Shown here: positions 18,927-27,055 of the stretch, in pieces | Layout: each line of letters starts with the position of its first letter | Numbering within the stretch: the stretch's first letter is position 1 | NCBI GenBank assembly: GCA_947303395.1 | Contig: CAMYYD010000002.1 | Coordinates: 80,142 to 144,141, forward strand | Direction of reading: 5' to 3' | DNA from: an uncultured Bacteroidales bacterium | GTDB lineage: Bacteria > Bacteroidota > Bacteroidia > Bacteroidales > F082 | Length of the DNA: 64,000 nucleotides | Notes under the pieces: generated by a model | The model's input: only the letters and a program-made list of their open reading frames with translations | What the model was told of the DNA's origin: nothing | Database searches by the model: none | Program-made: the position numbers and the translations under genes

Positions 18927-19190
18927 TTATTTTACTAAGTCAGCGCTGGCTTTGAATTTCACAACTGTCTTAGGAGCGATTGTGATTTCTTTACCAGTCT
19001 GTGGGTTACGACCTTTACGAGCAGGACGTTTTGTTGTTGACAATGTGCCGAAACCGACTAATGAAATGCGTTCACCTTTACGGATTGCACCTGTTGCTGC
19101 GCAAATGAAAGCGTCCAATGCCTTCTTGGCGTCTACCTTTGTGAGGCCAGCTTTTTCAGCCATCACATTTACTAATTCTGCCTTATTCAT
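18927..19190 (-). CDS. hup: HU-family nucleoid DNA-binding protein
   Basis: 87 residues, the full length of HU. It has the N-terminal helix pair (MNKAELVNVMAEKAGL...) and the DNA-binding arm signature GFGTLSTTKRPARKGRNPQTG. HU dimers bend and compact DNA with little sequence preference. Single gene with its own good promoter (19232-19261) and terminator. Confidence 0.96.
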   Translation of the reverse strand: MNKAELVNVMAEKAGLTKVDAKKALDAFICAATGAIRKGERISLVGFGTLSTTKRPARKGRNPQTGKEITIAPKTVVKFKASADLVK

Positions 19191-19231
19191 TGTAAGTTAA
19201 GTTTTAATAAGTTTGTAATCTTTTGACATTG

Positions 19232-19261
19232 CAAATATAACATAAAATCAGTCACTTACAA
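19232..19261 (-). promoter_or_regulatory. Bacteroidota-type promoter of the HU gene
   Basis: On the minus strand TTG (19259-19261) and TATATTTG (19232-19239) are 19 bp apart. Transcription would start about 19223, giving a leader of roughly 30 nt. One of the best promoter matches in the window. Confidence 0.75.
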
Positions 19262-19312
19262 CTTTTTTTTAAAAAAATTTTATTTTTTTGTAAAAAAAGC
19301 TGTAACCACAAA

Positions 19313-20278
19313 CTATAAAACAAGCTTCCAATCTTCCGAAACCCTTGTACCTCTTAGGAATTCCGCAATTTTCATGGCTTTCTTGCCCGCCTGCTGAATC
19401 TCAAGAATTTTTATATATGAATCCTTCAAAACAACCTCAAGATATGCCTTTTGGTCGGTTTTTAAGCTAAAAACAGAATCATCTTCCGCTGTTTTTGGTA
19501 CTATTTCAGACGCAAAAATCTTCAAATCCAAAATCTCTCCACCTGGATTCTGGATCTTTGCATGTGCTGCAGGATATGGTGACAAGCCTCTTACAAAATT
19601 ATAAATCTCTTTTCCTGACTTATTCCAATCGATGTAACAATCTTCCTTAAAGATCTTCGGTGCCGGTTTTAAAATAAGATTTTCCTGTTCGATGACTGAA
19701 TTTTGGCTTCTTGCCTCAACCTTTCCTTCTTCTATCATCTTTATTGTCTTCACAATGACTTCGTTGCCGAGATTCATCAATGCGTCATGAAGCTCGCCGG
19801 CATTCATCTTCTCTCCTATCGCCACTTTTTCCTGCATAATCATTGCACCTGTGTCGATTTCCTTGTCAAGAATGAAAGTGGTCAAGCCGGTCTCAGTCTC
19901 ACCATTGATTATGGCATGGTTTATTGGAGCGGCACCTCTATATTGCGGCAGCAGTGAAGCATGAAGATTGATAGTTCCTTTTGGCGGCATGCTCCATATC
20001 ACTTCCGGCAGCATCCTAAATGCGACAACCACGAATAAGTCGGCATTATACGAACGCAATTGTTCCACAAAAGCATCATCTTTAAGCTTCTCTGGCTGCA
20101 AAACTGGCAATCCGTGCTTCAAAGCGCACTCTTTAACCTCCGACGAATGCATCTGCTTTCCACGTCCAGCCGGACGATCAGGTGTTGTAACAACTGCTAC
20201 CACATCATAACCTGCCGTCAGAATCGCTTCCAACTGCGATGCTGCGATCTCTGGTGTTCCAAAATAAACTATTTTCAT
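19313..20278 (-). CDS. fmt: Methionyl-tRNA formyltransferase
   Basis: 321 residues, normal length. N-terminal formyltransferase fold with VVTTPDRPAGRG, the tetrahydrofolate-binding region NLHASLLPQYRGAAPINHAI and the DTGAMI segment, then the C-terminal OB-like domain. It transfers a formyl group from 10-formyl-tetrahydrofolate to Met-tRNA for initiation. The start ATG gives MKIVYFGTPEIA, the usual beginning. The upstream TPR gene runs the same way but a terminator separates them. Confidence 0.97.
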   Translation of the reverse strand: MKIVYFGTPEIAASQLEAILTAGYDVVAVVTTPDRPAGRGKQMHSSEVKECALKHGLPVLQPEKLKDDAFVEQLRSYNADLFVVVAFRMLPEVIWSMPPKGTINLHASLLPQYRGAAPINHAIINGETETGLTTFILDKEIDTGAMIMQEKVAIGEKMNAGELHDALMNLGNEVIVKTIKMIEEGKVEARSQNSVIEQENLILKPAPKIFKEDCYIDWNKSGKEIYNFVRGLSPYPAAHAKIQNPGGEILDLKIFASEIVPKTAEDDSVFSLKTDQKAYLEVVLKDSYIKILEIQQAGKKAMKIAEFLRGTRVSEDWKLVL

Positions 20279-20293
20279 ATCTTACATTATTAA

Positions 20294-20325
20294 AAATGCC
20301 TGACTCCCTTCAGAATCAGGCATTT
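20294..20325 (-). terminator. Terminator after the TPR membrane protein gene
   Basis: 10-bp arms AAATGCCTGA (20294-20303) and TCAGGCATTT (20316-20325) with a 12-nt loop. The minus strand then runs into TTTAATAATG. Confidence 0.7.
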
Positions 20326-20346
20326 CATCTCTTATTTAATCTTAAC

Positions 20347-21039
20347 TTATTTAGCAAGCTTTGCCTCTACATAAGCGATGTACTTCTCAATGCTGAATCC
20401 TTCATTGCTGTTAGGATATTCAGCCTTGATGGTTTTGTACATATCCAAAGCTTTCTGGTAGTTCTCAACCATCTCATAAGCAAGACCTGCTTTCATGAGG
20501 AACATCGGGCTTGTAAATGAATTTGCTGATTCTTTTGCAGCTTTCTCATAGCATTTTGCAGCTTCTGCAGCATTGTCAAGTTCAAGATATGCATCACCCA
20601 TGGCACCTGTTGCCAAAGGTCTCACGATCTGATCTTTACCTTTAAATTCACCGAGATACTTGATGGCGTTCTCAAAATCACCTGTGTTGAGATAGCAGAT
20701 ACCTGCATAATATCTTGCAAGATTACCTGTCTTTGTTCCACCATATTCATTAATAATATCCATGAAACCAGCATTGTTACCGTCACCATTGAGAGCTGTT
20801 GCATAATCGTCATTCTCAAAAAGCTGCTCGGCACGGAAAATAGCTGTCTGTGCTTCTGCTTCACGTGGTTCAACAATAAATTTCTTCACACCGAAAATTG
20901 CCAAAACAACAACAATGATGATACCCAACACCACCATGATAGTATTGCGGTTCTTTTCGACAAACATTTCTGTTTTACCTAATGTTGACTCAATCTGTTC
21001 GAGACGTTCTTCGTCTTTCTGTACGTTTTCTTTTGCCAT
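20347..21039 (-). CDS. Membrane-anchored TPR protein (YfgM-like)
   Basis: 230 residues: a charged cytoplasmic N-terminus with a short coiled coil, one membrane helix (about 34-52, TIMVVLGIIIVVVLAIFGV), then tetratricopeptide repeats outside the membrane. The layout resembles YfgM/TolA-like TPR proteins that assist periplasmic chaperones, but the assignment is by architecture only. A -7 box (TAAATTTG) lies 22 bp upstream. Confidence 0.8.
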   Translation of the reverse strand: MAKENVQKDEERLEQIESTLGKTEMFVEKNRNTIMVVLGIIIVVVLAIFGVKKFIVEPREAEAQTAIFRAEQLFENDDYATALNGDGNNAGFMDIINEYGGTKTGNLARYYAGICYLNTGDFENAIKYLGEFKGKDQIVRPLATGAMGDAYLELDNAAEAAKCYEKAAKESANSFTSPMFLMKAGLAYEMVENYQKALDMYKTIKAEYPNSNEGFSIEKYIAYVEAKLAK

Positions 21040-21061
21040 ATCAATACAATTTTTCGAGCTG

Positions 21062-21069
21062 CAAATTTA
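21062..21069 (-). promoter_or_regulatory. -7 box upstream of the TPR membrane protein gene
   Basis: The minus strand reads TAAATTTG. A TTG occurs 23 bp further upstream (21093-21095), longer than the usual 19-20 bp, so the match is partial. Confidence 0.4.
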
Positions 21070-21156
21070 CGATTTTTTTATTTACGCTTGAACAAAAAAT
21101 TTAATATATTTGTAAAAAATTTAATTTTAACGTGTTAAATTCATAAATCATTCATT

Positions 21157-21843
21157 TTGAACGCAAAAGAACAAAAATTATACGAATTTCTGTCGGATTT
21201 CATCACCGATGAGCGGAAACAACGCTTCGAACAGGTGCTGCAATACCGCACCCGTCACATCACAATAGTGCTTGAAGACATCTATCAGTCGCATAATGCG
21301 AGCGCGGTTTTGCGCAGTTGCGACCTCACAGGGATTCAGGATATTCATATCATCGAGAATAAATGGGTTTACGACATCAACCCCGATATCGTCGTCGGTA
21401 GCAGCAAATGGCTCGACTTGCACAAATACAATGTCAATGAATTCAACACGCCCGAAGCTTTCGACCTGCTTCATAGCAAAGGTTATAAAATTGTCGCCAC
21501 TTGTCCGCACCAAAACGACTTCACGCCCGACACTCTCCCACTCGACCAACCTATCGCGGTTGTTTTCGGAACCGAGAAAACAGGGCTAACCAATTATGCG
21601 CTCGAACATTCCGACATGTACGTCCAAATCCCAATGCACGGCTTCACCGAAAGTTTCAACATTAGTGTTTCCGCGGCTTTATTGATGTACACGTTAACTC
21701 AGCGTCTTCATAAAAGCGACATCAACTGGCATCTTACCGAAGAGGAAAAACAGGATATACGCCTCGACTGGACTCGTAAGTCTTTAACTCGAGTACGCAC
21801 TTTTGAAAATAAATTCTACGAACTGTATCCGGAATTTAAGTAA
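21157..21843 (+). CDS. trmH: tRNA/rRNA 2'-O-ribose methyltransferase, TrmH (SpoU) family
   Basis: 228 residues, the size of TrmH. The SPOUT knot motifs are present: NASAVLRSCD (motif 1), FGTEKTGLTNYALE (motif 2) and MHGFTESFNISVSAAL (motif 3). It probably methylates G18 of tRNA using S-adenosylmethionine. The start must be the TTG at 21157, since an in-frame stop lies 19-21 bp upstream and no ATG is nearby. The 3' end overlaps the convergent regulator gene by 8 bp. Confidence 0.9.
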   Translation: MNAKEQKLYEFLSDFITDERKQRFEQVLQYRTRHITIVLEDIYQSHNASAVLRSCDLTGIQDIHIIENKWVYDINPDIVVGSSKWLDLHKYNVNEFNTPEAFDLLHSKGYKIVATCPHQNDFTPDTLPLDQPIAVVFGTEKTGLTNYALEHSDMYVQIPMHGFTESFNISVSAALLMYTLTQRLHKSDINWHLTEEEKQDIRLDWTRKSLTRVRTFENKFYELYPEFK

Positions 21844-23176
21844 GGTCTATTCCGTACAAATGCATCTTATTATATAAGGTCTTACGATCTATCTGCAGCA
21901 ATTTTGCCGCAACGGTCTTATTACCTCTCGCTTTTTTCAAAACAGCGATTATCTGGCTTTTCTCATCACCAGGCTGTAATGCCAAATCTTCTGCTTCTTC
22001 TAATTTATGCATTCGACTCGACAAAATCGGCAAATTATCAGCTACAATTTCCTGATTCTCGGCAAATAATGTCGCTCTGCGTATAACATTTCTCAACTCG
22101 CGCAAATTACCATCCCAACGATGCTCTTTAAGCTTATCAAGAGCTTCTTTTGATATATGTTTAACGTCTTTACCTAATTCATCGTTTGCCTGAGCCAAAA
22201 AATGATATGCGAACTCCTCCATATCCTCAAGTCTTTCTCGAAGCGGTGGCACCTCGATTGAGAACTCATTGATTCTATGGTACAAATCCTGACGAAATCG
22301 TCCTTCATCTATGGCTTTTTCCAAGTCTTCATTAGTAGCTGCTATTATTCTGACATCCACATTGATATCTTGAGCCGAACCCACAGGTCTGACTTTTTGC
22401 TCCTGCAAAGCTCTCAGCAATTGCTTTTGCACCTCATAAGGCAAGTTTCCGACCTCATCAAGGAACACCGTACCGCCATTCGCCTCTTCAAAAACACCTT
22501 TTTTATCTGCTATTGCCGATGTAAACGAACCTTTTTTATGTCCAAAAAGTTCTGAAGGTGCCAGCTCCATCGACAGACTTCCGCAGTCAACAGCAATGAA
22601 TGGCTTGCTGCTTCGACCGCTTTGTTCATGTATCATCCTGGCGATGTATTCCTTACCCGTTCCACTCTCACCGAGTATCAAAACCGACATTTTGGTTGGT
22701 GCGACAAGCGCCACGTGTGTATATACTCTTTGAATAACAGGACTGTTGCCTTTTACTATTTTTGAGATATCCCTTTTTTGAACTGTCTTTTTCTCAGGTT
22801 TTGCTGTTGCAATCTCCTGTTTCAACGCCAATTCTATTTTCTGCTGAAGAACTTCCGGAATGATAGGTTTCTTCAAATAGTCGAAAGCGCCTAGTTTTAT
22901 TGCATTTACGGCAGTTTGAACATCCGCATAGCCAGTCATTATTATAAAAGGTGTGAGAATACTTTTCTCTCTAAGATATGTCAAAAATATGATTCCGTCG
23001 CCATCCGGCAAACGCAAATCACTGAGTATCAATTCATATTGACAAGAATTAACGGCCTGAAACGCTTTTTCCATTGTGGACACCAAGTCCGCATCCCAGT
23101 CGTTTTTCTGAAACCACGTCTTCAGCATAACGCCAAAGGCAACGTCATCGTCAACTATTAAAATCTTTTTTGACAT
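21836..23176 (-). CDS. NtrC-family sigma-54-dependent response regulator
   Basis: 446 residues. Receiver domain with DDD pocket, phospho-acceptor Asp in LSDLRLPDGDG and Lys in YLKKP; a AAA+ domain with GESGTGKE (Walker A) and GGTVFLDEVGNL (Walker B); and a Fis-type HTH (NKTVAAKLLQIDRKTLYNKM). The sigma-54 contact loop, normally GAFTGA, reads GSFTSA here, keeping the Thr but with both small-residue positions changed to Ser. No histidine kinase is adjacent. It likely activates sigma-54 promoters elsewhere in the genome. Confidence 0.93.
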   Translation of the reverse strand: MSKKILIVDDDVAFGVMLKTWFQKNDWDADLVSTMEKAFQAVNSCQYELILSDLRLPDGDGIIFLTYLREKSILTPFIIMTGYADVQTAVNAIKLGAFDYLKKPIIPEVLQQKIELALKQEIATAKPEKKTVQKRDISKIVKGNSPVIQRVYTHVALVAPTKMSVLILGESGTGKEYIARMIHEQSGRSSKPFIAVDCGSLSMELAPSELFGHKKGSFTSAIADKKGVFEEANGGTVFLDEVGNLPYEVQKQLLRALQEQKVRPVGSAQDINVDVRIIAATNEDLEKAIDEGRFRQDLYHRINEFSIEVPPLRERLEDMEEFAYHFLAQANDELGKDVKHISKEALDKLKEHRWDGNLRELRNVIRRATLFAENQEIVADNLPILSSRMHKLEEAEDLALQPGDEKSQIIAVLKKARGNKTVAAKLLQIDRKTLYNKMHLYGIDLT

Positions 23177-23198
23177 AAAATATCTTCTGCTCGTTCTG

Positions 23199-23206
23199 CA
23201 AAAATA
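23199..23206 (-). promoter_or_regulatory. -7 box upstream of the NtrC-type regulator
   Basis: The minus strand reads TATTTTTG, 22 bp before the start codon. No clear -33 element is present. The neighbouring terminator arm (23250-23279) lies just upstream. Confidence 0.45.
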
Positions 23207-23249
23207 GATATTTTATTTTTATCAATGAAAAAAAAATCTAAAAAAAATA

Positions 23250-23279
23250 GAAATCCGACACCAGGCGGCGTCGGATTTC
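23250..23279 (-). terminator. Terminator after the coiled-coil lipoprotein gene
   Basis: 10-bp arms GAAATCCGAC (23250-23259) and GTCGGATTTC (23270-23279). On the minus strand it continues into a T8 run (TATTTTTTTT), a strong intrinsic terminator. Confidence 0.85.
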
Positions 23280-23306
23280 CGTAAATATTGAAAACGAGCA
23301 GAAAAA

Positions 23307-24167
23307 TTATTTGGTAATTGCAACCAAATATTTTGTTACATTCCAGAATGCTTCTGGATTTGTGATTTCTAATGTCACGATCTTCTTGCCATCTTCACCA
23401 ACACCTGGGACGAGGCTGTAAGAATCGACTGGGTGGCTTGATACGACAACAACCTTCTTTGCGTTGAACACGATTGAAGTAAGGTCACGCATGTCAGCCT
23501 TTGTGAACTCTTCTGTAGGAACATTCTGTTTGAGAACGTTCTTGAGGTTTGTCATGATACCTTTTGCCTTGAGTTCTTTCTTTGTTGCACCAAGGTAATA
23601 AACTGTATTCAACTCATTAGCCTGAGCGATCTTCTCATTTGTGAGGTTTTCAATCTCGCTGTTAGCATTATTGAGGTCTGAATTGAGGTTTTCAACTTGA
23701 GTATTGAGGTTTGCGATCTGACCGTCTTTCTCAACAATCTGAGCCTGGAGGTTAGCAATCATTTCCTCTTTCTCTGCAAGCTGAGCCTGAAGTTTCTTCA
23801 CCTGAGCGCGGAGGTTAGCATTGTTTTTGTTTGCTTTTGCCAGCACATCATTCAATGAATCCAAACGTGCATGATTTGTAGCCATGACTTCCTTAAGCTG
23901 GAGAAGTTCTGAAACGAGCTGATCTCTTTCGCTGCCTTCCTGTTTGACCATAAGGATACCTTCTGCGTCACGGATTGCCTGAAGATTGTTCTCAACTTCA
24001 TTAAGGATACCCATTGTAGCATTGAATTCGTTCTCCATGTTCTGATTTTCAACTGCAAGAGCTTCCTTCTCTGCTAATAATGCTTGATACTTCTTTGAAC
24101 TCTCAACGCATGAGCTTAATAAAAGAGCTACTAATGCGACCGATACAACTGTTAATACTTTTTTCAT
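23307..24167 (-). CDS. Coiled-coil lipoprotein of unknown function
   Basis: 286 residues. Lipobox LSSC after a short hydrophobic signal. Residues about 25-190 are a long coiled coil rich in Leu, Gln, Asn and Glu, with repeated motifs such as LQAQ, IANL and NLNSDLN. A globular C-terminal domain of about 90 residues follows (ATKKELKAKGI, VVVSSHPVDSYSLV). It is probably a periplasmic spacer or surface lipoprotein. Similar proteins are common and uncharacterised in Bacteroidota. Monocistronic with its own terminator. Confidence 0.85.
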   Translation of the reverse strand: MKKVLTVVSVALVALLLSSCVESSKKYQALLAEKEALAVENQNMENEFNATMGILNEVENNLQAIRDAEGILMVKQEGSERDQLVSELLQLKEVMATNHARLDSLNDVLAKANKNNANLRAQVKKLQAQLAEKEEMIANLQAQIVEKDGQIANLNTQVENLNSDLNNANSEIENLTNEKIAQANELNTVYYLGATKKELKAKGIMTNLKNVLKQNVPTEEFTKADMRDLTSIVFNAKKVVVVSSHPVDSYSLVPGVGEDGKKIVTLEITNPEAFWNVTKYLVAITK

Positions 24168-24299
24168 TTTTGTTATAATTTTAAATTAGTCAGTGCTAAC
24201 GTAATAAGTTTGACTCCAAAACCGTGCCAAACTGCAAATTTTTTAATAAATTTTTATATTTTATTGATTATCAATATTTTATATTACACTCGCTTCTCG

Positions 24300-24353
24300 T
24301 TTTCCACATGGCGTACTGTAGAAACATGTGGAATAATTCCACAAAATTCCACA
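24300..24353. promoter_or_regulatory. Cluster of TTCCACA sites including a perfect palindrome
   Basis: In the 268-bp gap between the coiled-coil lipoprotein and the MATE exporter there are four TTCCACA heptamers: 24302-24308, 24337-24343 and 24347-24353 on the plus strand and 24327-24333 on the minus strand. TGTGGAATAATTCCACA (24327-24343) is a perfect palindrome. It could be an operator for one of the divergent genes or a cluster of DnaA-box-like sites. Confidence 0.45.
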
Positions 24354-24412
24354 CTCACTTGGATTTACAGCGCAAATTTACGAAAATATTTAATACCTAG
24401 CACAATATTTTT

Positions 24413-24420
24413 TATTTTTG
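24413..24420 (+). promoter_or_regulatory. -7 box of the MATE exporter gene
   Basis: TATTTTTG, 16 nt before the GTG start chosen for the exporter. This rules out the TTG at 24418, which lies inside the box, as the start codon. Confidence 0.55.
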
Positions 24421-24435
24421 CATAAAATTTTTCAC

Positions 24436-25743
24436 GTGAATCGTTCTATTCTAAAATTAGCCATCCCAAACATTATCAGCAACATAACTATTCCGTTGTT
24501 GGGTTTGGTCGACATGATACTGATGGGTCACCTCAGCTCACCTATTTATATTGGTGCGATAGCTCTGGGCGGAACGATTTTCAGTGTACTTTACTCATTT
24601 TTCAGTTTCTTACGCGCCGGAACAACCGGATTTACCGCACAATCGTATGGAGCCAATGACTTTTCTGAGGCTTCATACTCTCTTTACAGGTCAATAACCA
24701 TAGCAATATTGGCATTCCTATTTGTATTATGCATGCAGGGGCCTATTGCCAGACTCAGTCTGACACTACTGGATGGCAGCGATGATGTGAAAAACCTGGC
24801 AATAACTTATTTCTTCGTCAGGATTTGGGCTGCACCTGCAAATATGCTGCTATATTGCCTCAACGGATGGTTTATCGGCATGCAGAACACAAAGATTCCT
24901 ATGGTTATTGCCATCATAATCAATGTATTAAATATCATATTCAGTGTGTTTTTCGTCGTTGTGATGAAACAAGATGTTGTAGGTGTAGCTCTCGGCACAG
25001 TCATAGCACAATACTGCGGTCTAATCACATCATTGATTTTCATTTTCGTAAAATTCAAGAAATATATCATTAAGATTGATTTACATATCTTACTGGATAT
25101 CAATAAATTAAAGAGATTTTTCAAAGTCAACACCGACTTGATGATCAGAAGCATTCTCCTTGTATTAACAATCGCGTTCTTTACAAATCAATCTGCAAAA
25201 TTAGGAGATAACATTCTGAGCATCAACATGATACTTTTACAATTCTTCTACATCTTCTCCTATTTCACCGACGGTTTTGCCTATGCTGGAGAAGCGCTGG
25301 TTGGAAAATTCATCGGTGCCAAAGACTCCGAGAATCTTCGAAGTGTCGTGATGCATCTTTTCAAATGGGGCGCATACATCTGTATTCCATTCGCCATACT
25401 TTACGCCATCTTCCCTACTACATTTGTCAAACTGATATCCGATCATCCCGTAATCATCAGTCAGATACAACCTTATTATATATATATGGTGTTGATTCCG
25501 ATAATAACTTTCGCAGCATTCCTTTGGGACGGCATTTACATCGGAGCGACAGCCTCGAAAGCCATCCGCAACACCATGATAATATCGTCAATTCTGGTGT
25601 TTCTGCCGATGTGGTACATTCTCGTCCCTATCTACGGCAACCACGGCTTATGGATCGCTTTCTTAGGATTCATGCTTGCAAGAGGCATCTCCATGACCTT
25701 CTTCGCAAAGAAAAACATAATACAACTTCCTAATAATCAATAA
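24436..25743 (+). CDS. MATE-family efflux transporter
   Basis: 435 residues, about 12 membrane helices in two halves. It begins with the family-typical NRSILKLAIPNIISN and LGLVDMILMGHL. MATE proteins (DinF/NorM group) export drugs or metabolites by sodium or proton antiport; the substrate is unknown. The start is taken as GTG 24436 because the longer frame begins with a TTG inside the -7 promoter box. The Cas4-like nuclease gene follows after 1 bp, so the two are co-transcribed. Confidence 0.92.
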   Translation: MNRSILKLAIPNIISNITIPLLGLVDMILMGHLSSPIYIGAIALGGTIFSVLYSFFSFLRAGTTGFTAQSYGANDFSEASYSLYRSITIAILAFLFVLCMQGPIARLSLTLLDGSDDVKNLAITYFFVRIWAAPANMLLYCLNGWFIGMQNTKIPMVIAIIINVLNIIFSVFFVVVMKQDVVGVALGTVIAQYCGLITSLIFIFVKFKKYIIKIDLHILLDINKLKRFFKVNTDLMIRSILLVLTIAFFTNQSAKLGDNILSINMILLQFFYIFSYFTDGFAYAGEALVGKFIGAKDSENLRSVVMHLFKWGAYICIPFAILYAIFPTTFVKLISDHPVIISQIQPYYIYMVLIPIITFAAFLWDGIYIGATASKAIRNTMIISSILVFLPMWYILVPIYGNHGLWIAFLGFMLARGISMTFFAKKNIIQLPNNQ

Positions 25744-25744
25744 A

Positions 25745-27025
25745 ATGCACATTTTATCAAAATCGACATATATCAAAGGTGAACAATGCGAAAAAGCTCT
25801 GTATCTCTTTAAAAACCGACCGTTTTTACGCGATAAACTGAGTATGGAGCAACGGGCGAAGTTCAAACGTGGCACCGATGTAGGAATCCTTGCTCAGCAA
25901 TATTTCCCCGGCGGAATAAACATGACGCCAAGTTCTCCGTCGCAGTTCAGCAAAAAAGTTGTTGAGACGTTGAAAAACCTGACCAATCCAGCCGTCAACG
26001 TGATGTATGAGGCCGTTTTCCAATACGACGACACTCTCATCATGCTCGACATCATCGTTCGTGACGGCGACAAATGGCGTGCAATTGAGGTAAAAAGCTC
26101 ACTCAGCATCAGCCCTACTTATATGAAAGATGCAGCTCTGCAGTATTATGTGCTAAAAGGCTGCAACGTGCCTCTCTCCGACATCCAACTAATGTACATC
26201 AATGCCGATTATGTCAGGAATGGCGACTTGGATTTAACACAACTATTTGTTTTTCAATCTATTAAAGATTATGCCGAGCAATATCAGGATGTGATTGCGA
26301 AAAACATAGCACATTTCAAAGATATCATTAAACAACCTCATTCGCCAAAGTTTCCTATCGGCAACCAATGCGACAATCCATATCGATGCGAGTTTCACGG
26401 TCATTGTTGGAAAGACGTACCTAATGAGGCCGACAAGACTTATACCATTGATTATAAGACACTTTACGAACTAATTGGCGACCGGAACCAATCAACAGCT
26501 TTCCTCAACCTTCTGTTTTATCGTCCGGCCGTACCTCTGTTCGACGGTGACAAACCTTACACCGAATTCATCATTGGCTTGTCAATCCTCTCAAACAACG
26601 GCAAATTCGACAAAATTTATAACTGGAATTGTCTTGACGACCTCTCAACATGGAAAACCAGCCTTGACATATTGACCGAACAACTGGCAGGTTTTGAGCG
26701 TGTTATTTGCTTCGCACCACAAAACATCTCGGCTTCTCTTCAAAGATTTAACATATTGGATTCCAAGGAGTTAAATTATAAAATTCTAAATTTCCGCGAA
26801 GTTCTCCAGCAAGCCGATTTCCATCACGAAAAGGTAAAAACCGACTTCTCACTGAAGAATGTCTACGAAAGTGTCTTTCCCGACAAGAATTTATTTGAGC
26901 ATAGCCGAATCATCTTAAACGCATTTAGCGACAATGCTATGGAAAGAGAACTGATTACCAGCGATTTGGAACAAGAAAACAAAGCTTTGCGCGAGATTTT
27001 CAAAAAAGTTATCAACATATTATAA
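25745..27025 (+). CDS. Cas4-like / DUF2779-type PD-(D/E)XK nuclease
   Basis: 426 residues. The N-terminal half has the signature of an iron-sulphur PD-(D/E)XK nuclease: an early Cys (EQCEKALYLF), the catalytic pair in LDIIVRDGDKWRAIEVKSS, a QxxY-like AALQYYVLKG, and a C-terminal Cys cluster (QCDNPYRCEFHGHC). The C-terminal half (about 235-426) is probably the conserved extension found in DUF2779 proteins. No CRISPR genes are present, so a Cas role is unlikely; a DNA-processing role is plausible. It sits 1 bp after the MATE gene and 30 bp before dnaB. Confidence 0.75.
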   Translation: MHILSKSTYIKGEQCEKALYLFKNRPFLRDKLSMEQRAKFKRGTDVGILAQQYFPGGINMTPSSPSQFSKKVVETLKNLTNPAVNVMYEAVFQYDDTLIMLDIIVRDGDKWRAIEVKSSLSISPTYMKDAALQYYVLKGCNVPLSDIQLMYINADYVRNGDLDLTQLFVFQSIKDYAEQYQDVIAKNIAHFKDIIKQPHSPKFPIGNQCDNPYRCEFHGHCWKDVPNEADKTYTIDYKTLYELIGDRNQSTAFLNLLFYRPAVPLFDGDKPYTEFIIGLSILSNNGKFDKIYNWNCLDDLSTWKTSLDILTEQLAGFERVICFAPQNISASLQRFNILDSKELNYKILNFREVLQQADFHHEKVKTDFSLKNVYESVFPDKNLFEHSRIILNAFSDNAMERELITSDLEQENKALREIFKKVINIL

Positions 27026-27043
27026 ACAAACAATCATTATTCA

Positions 27044-27051
27044 TAATTTTG
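27044..27051 (+). promoter_or_regulatory. -7 box directly before dnaB
   Basis: TAATTTTG ends only 4 nt before the dnaB ATG. If active, the transcript would be leaderless or nearly so. No -33 element was found. Confidence 0.4.
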
Positions 27052-27055
27052 TGGT

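Noticed and set aside
25745-27025. Cas4 as part of a CRISPR-Cas locus
   Set aside because: No repeats, Cas1 or Cas2 are seen anywhere in the window.
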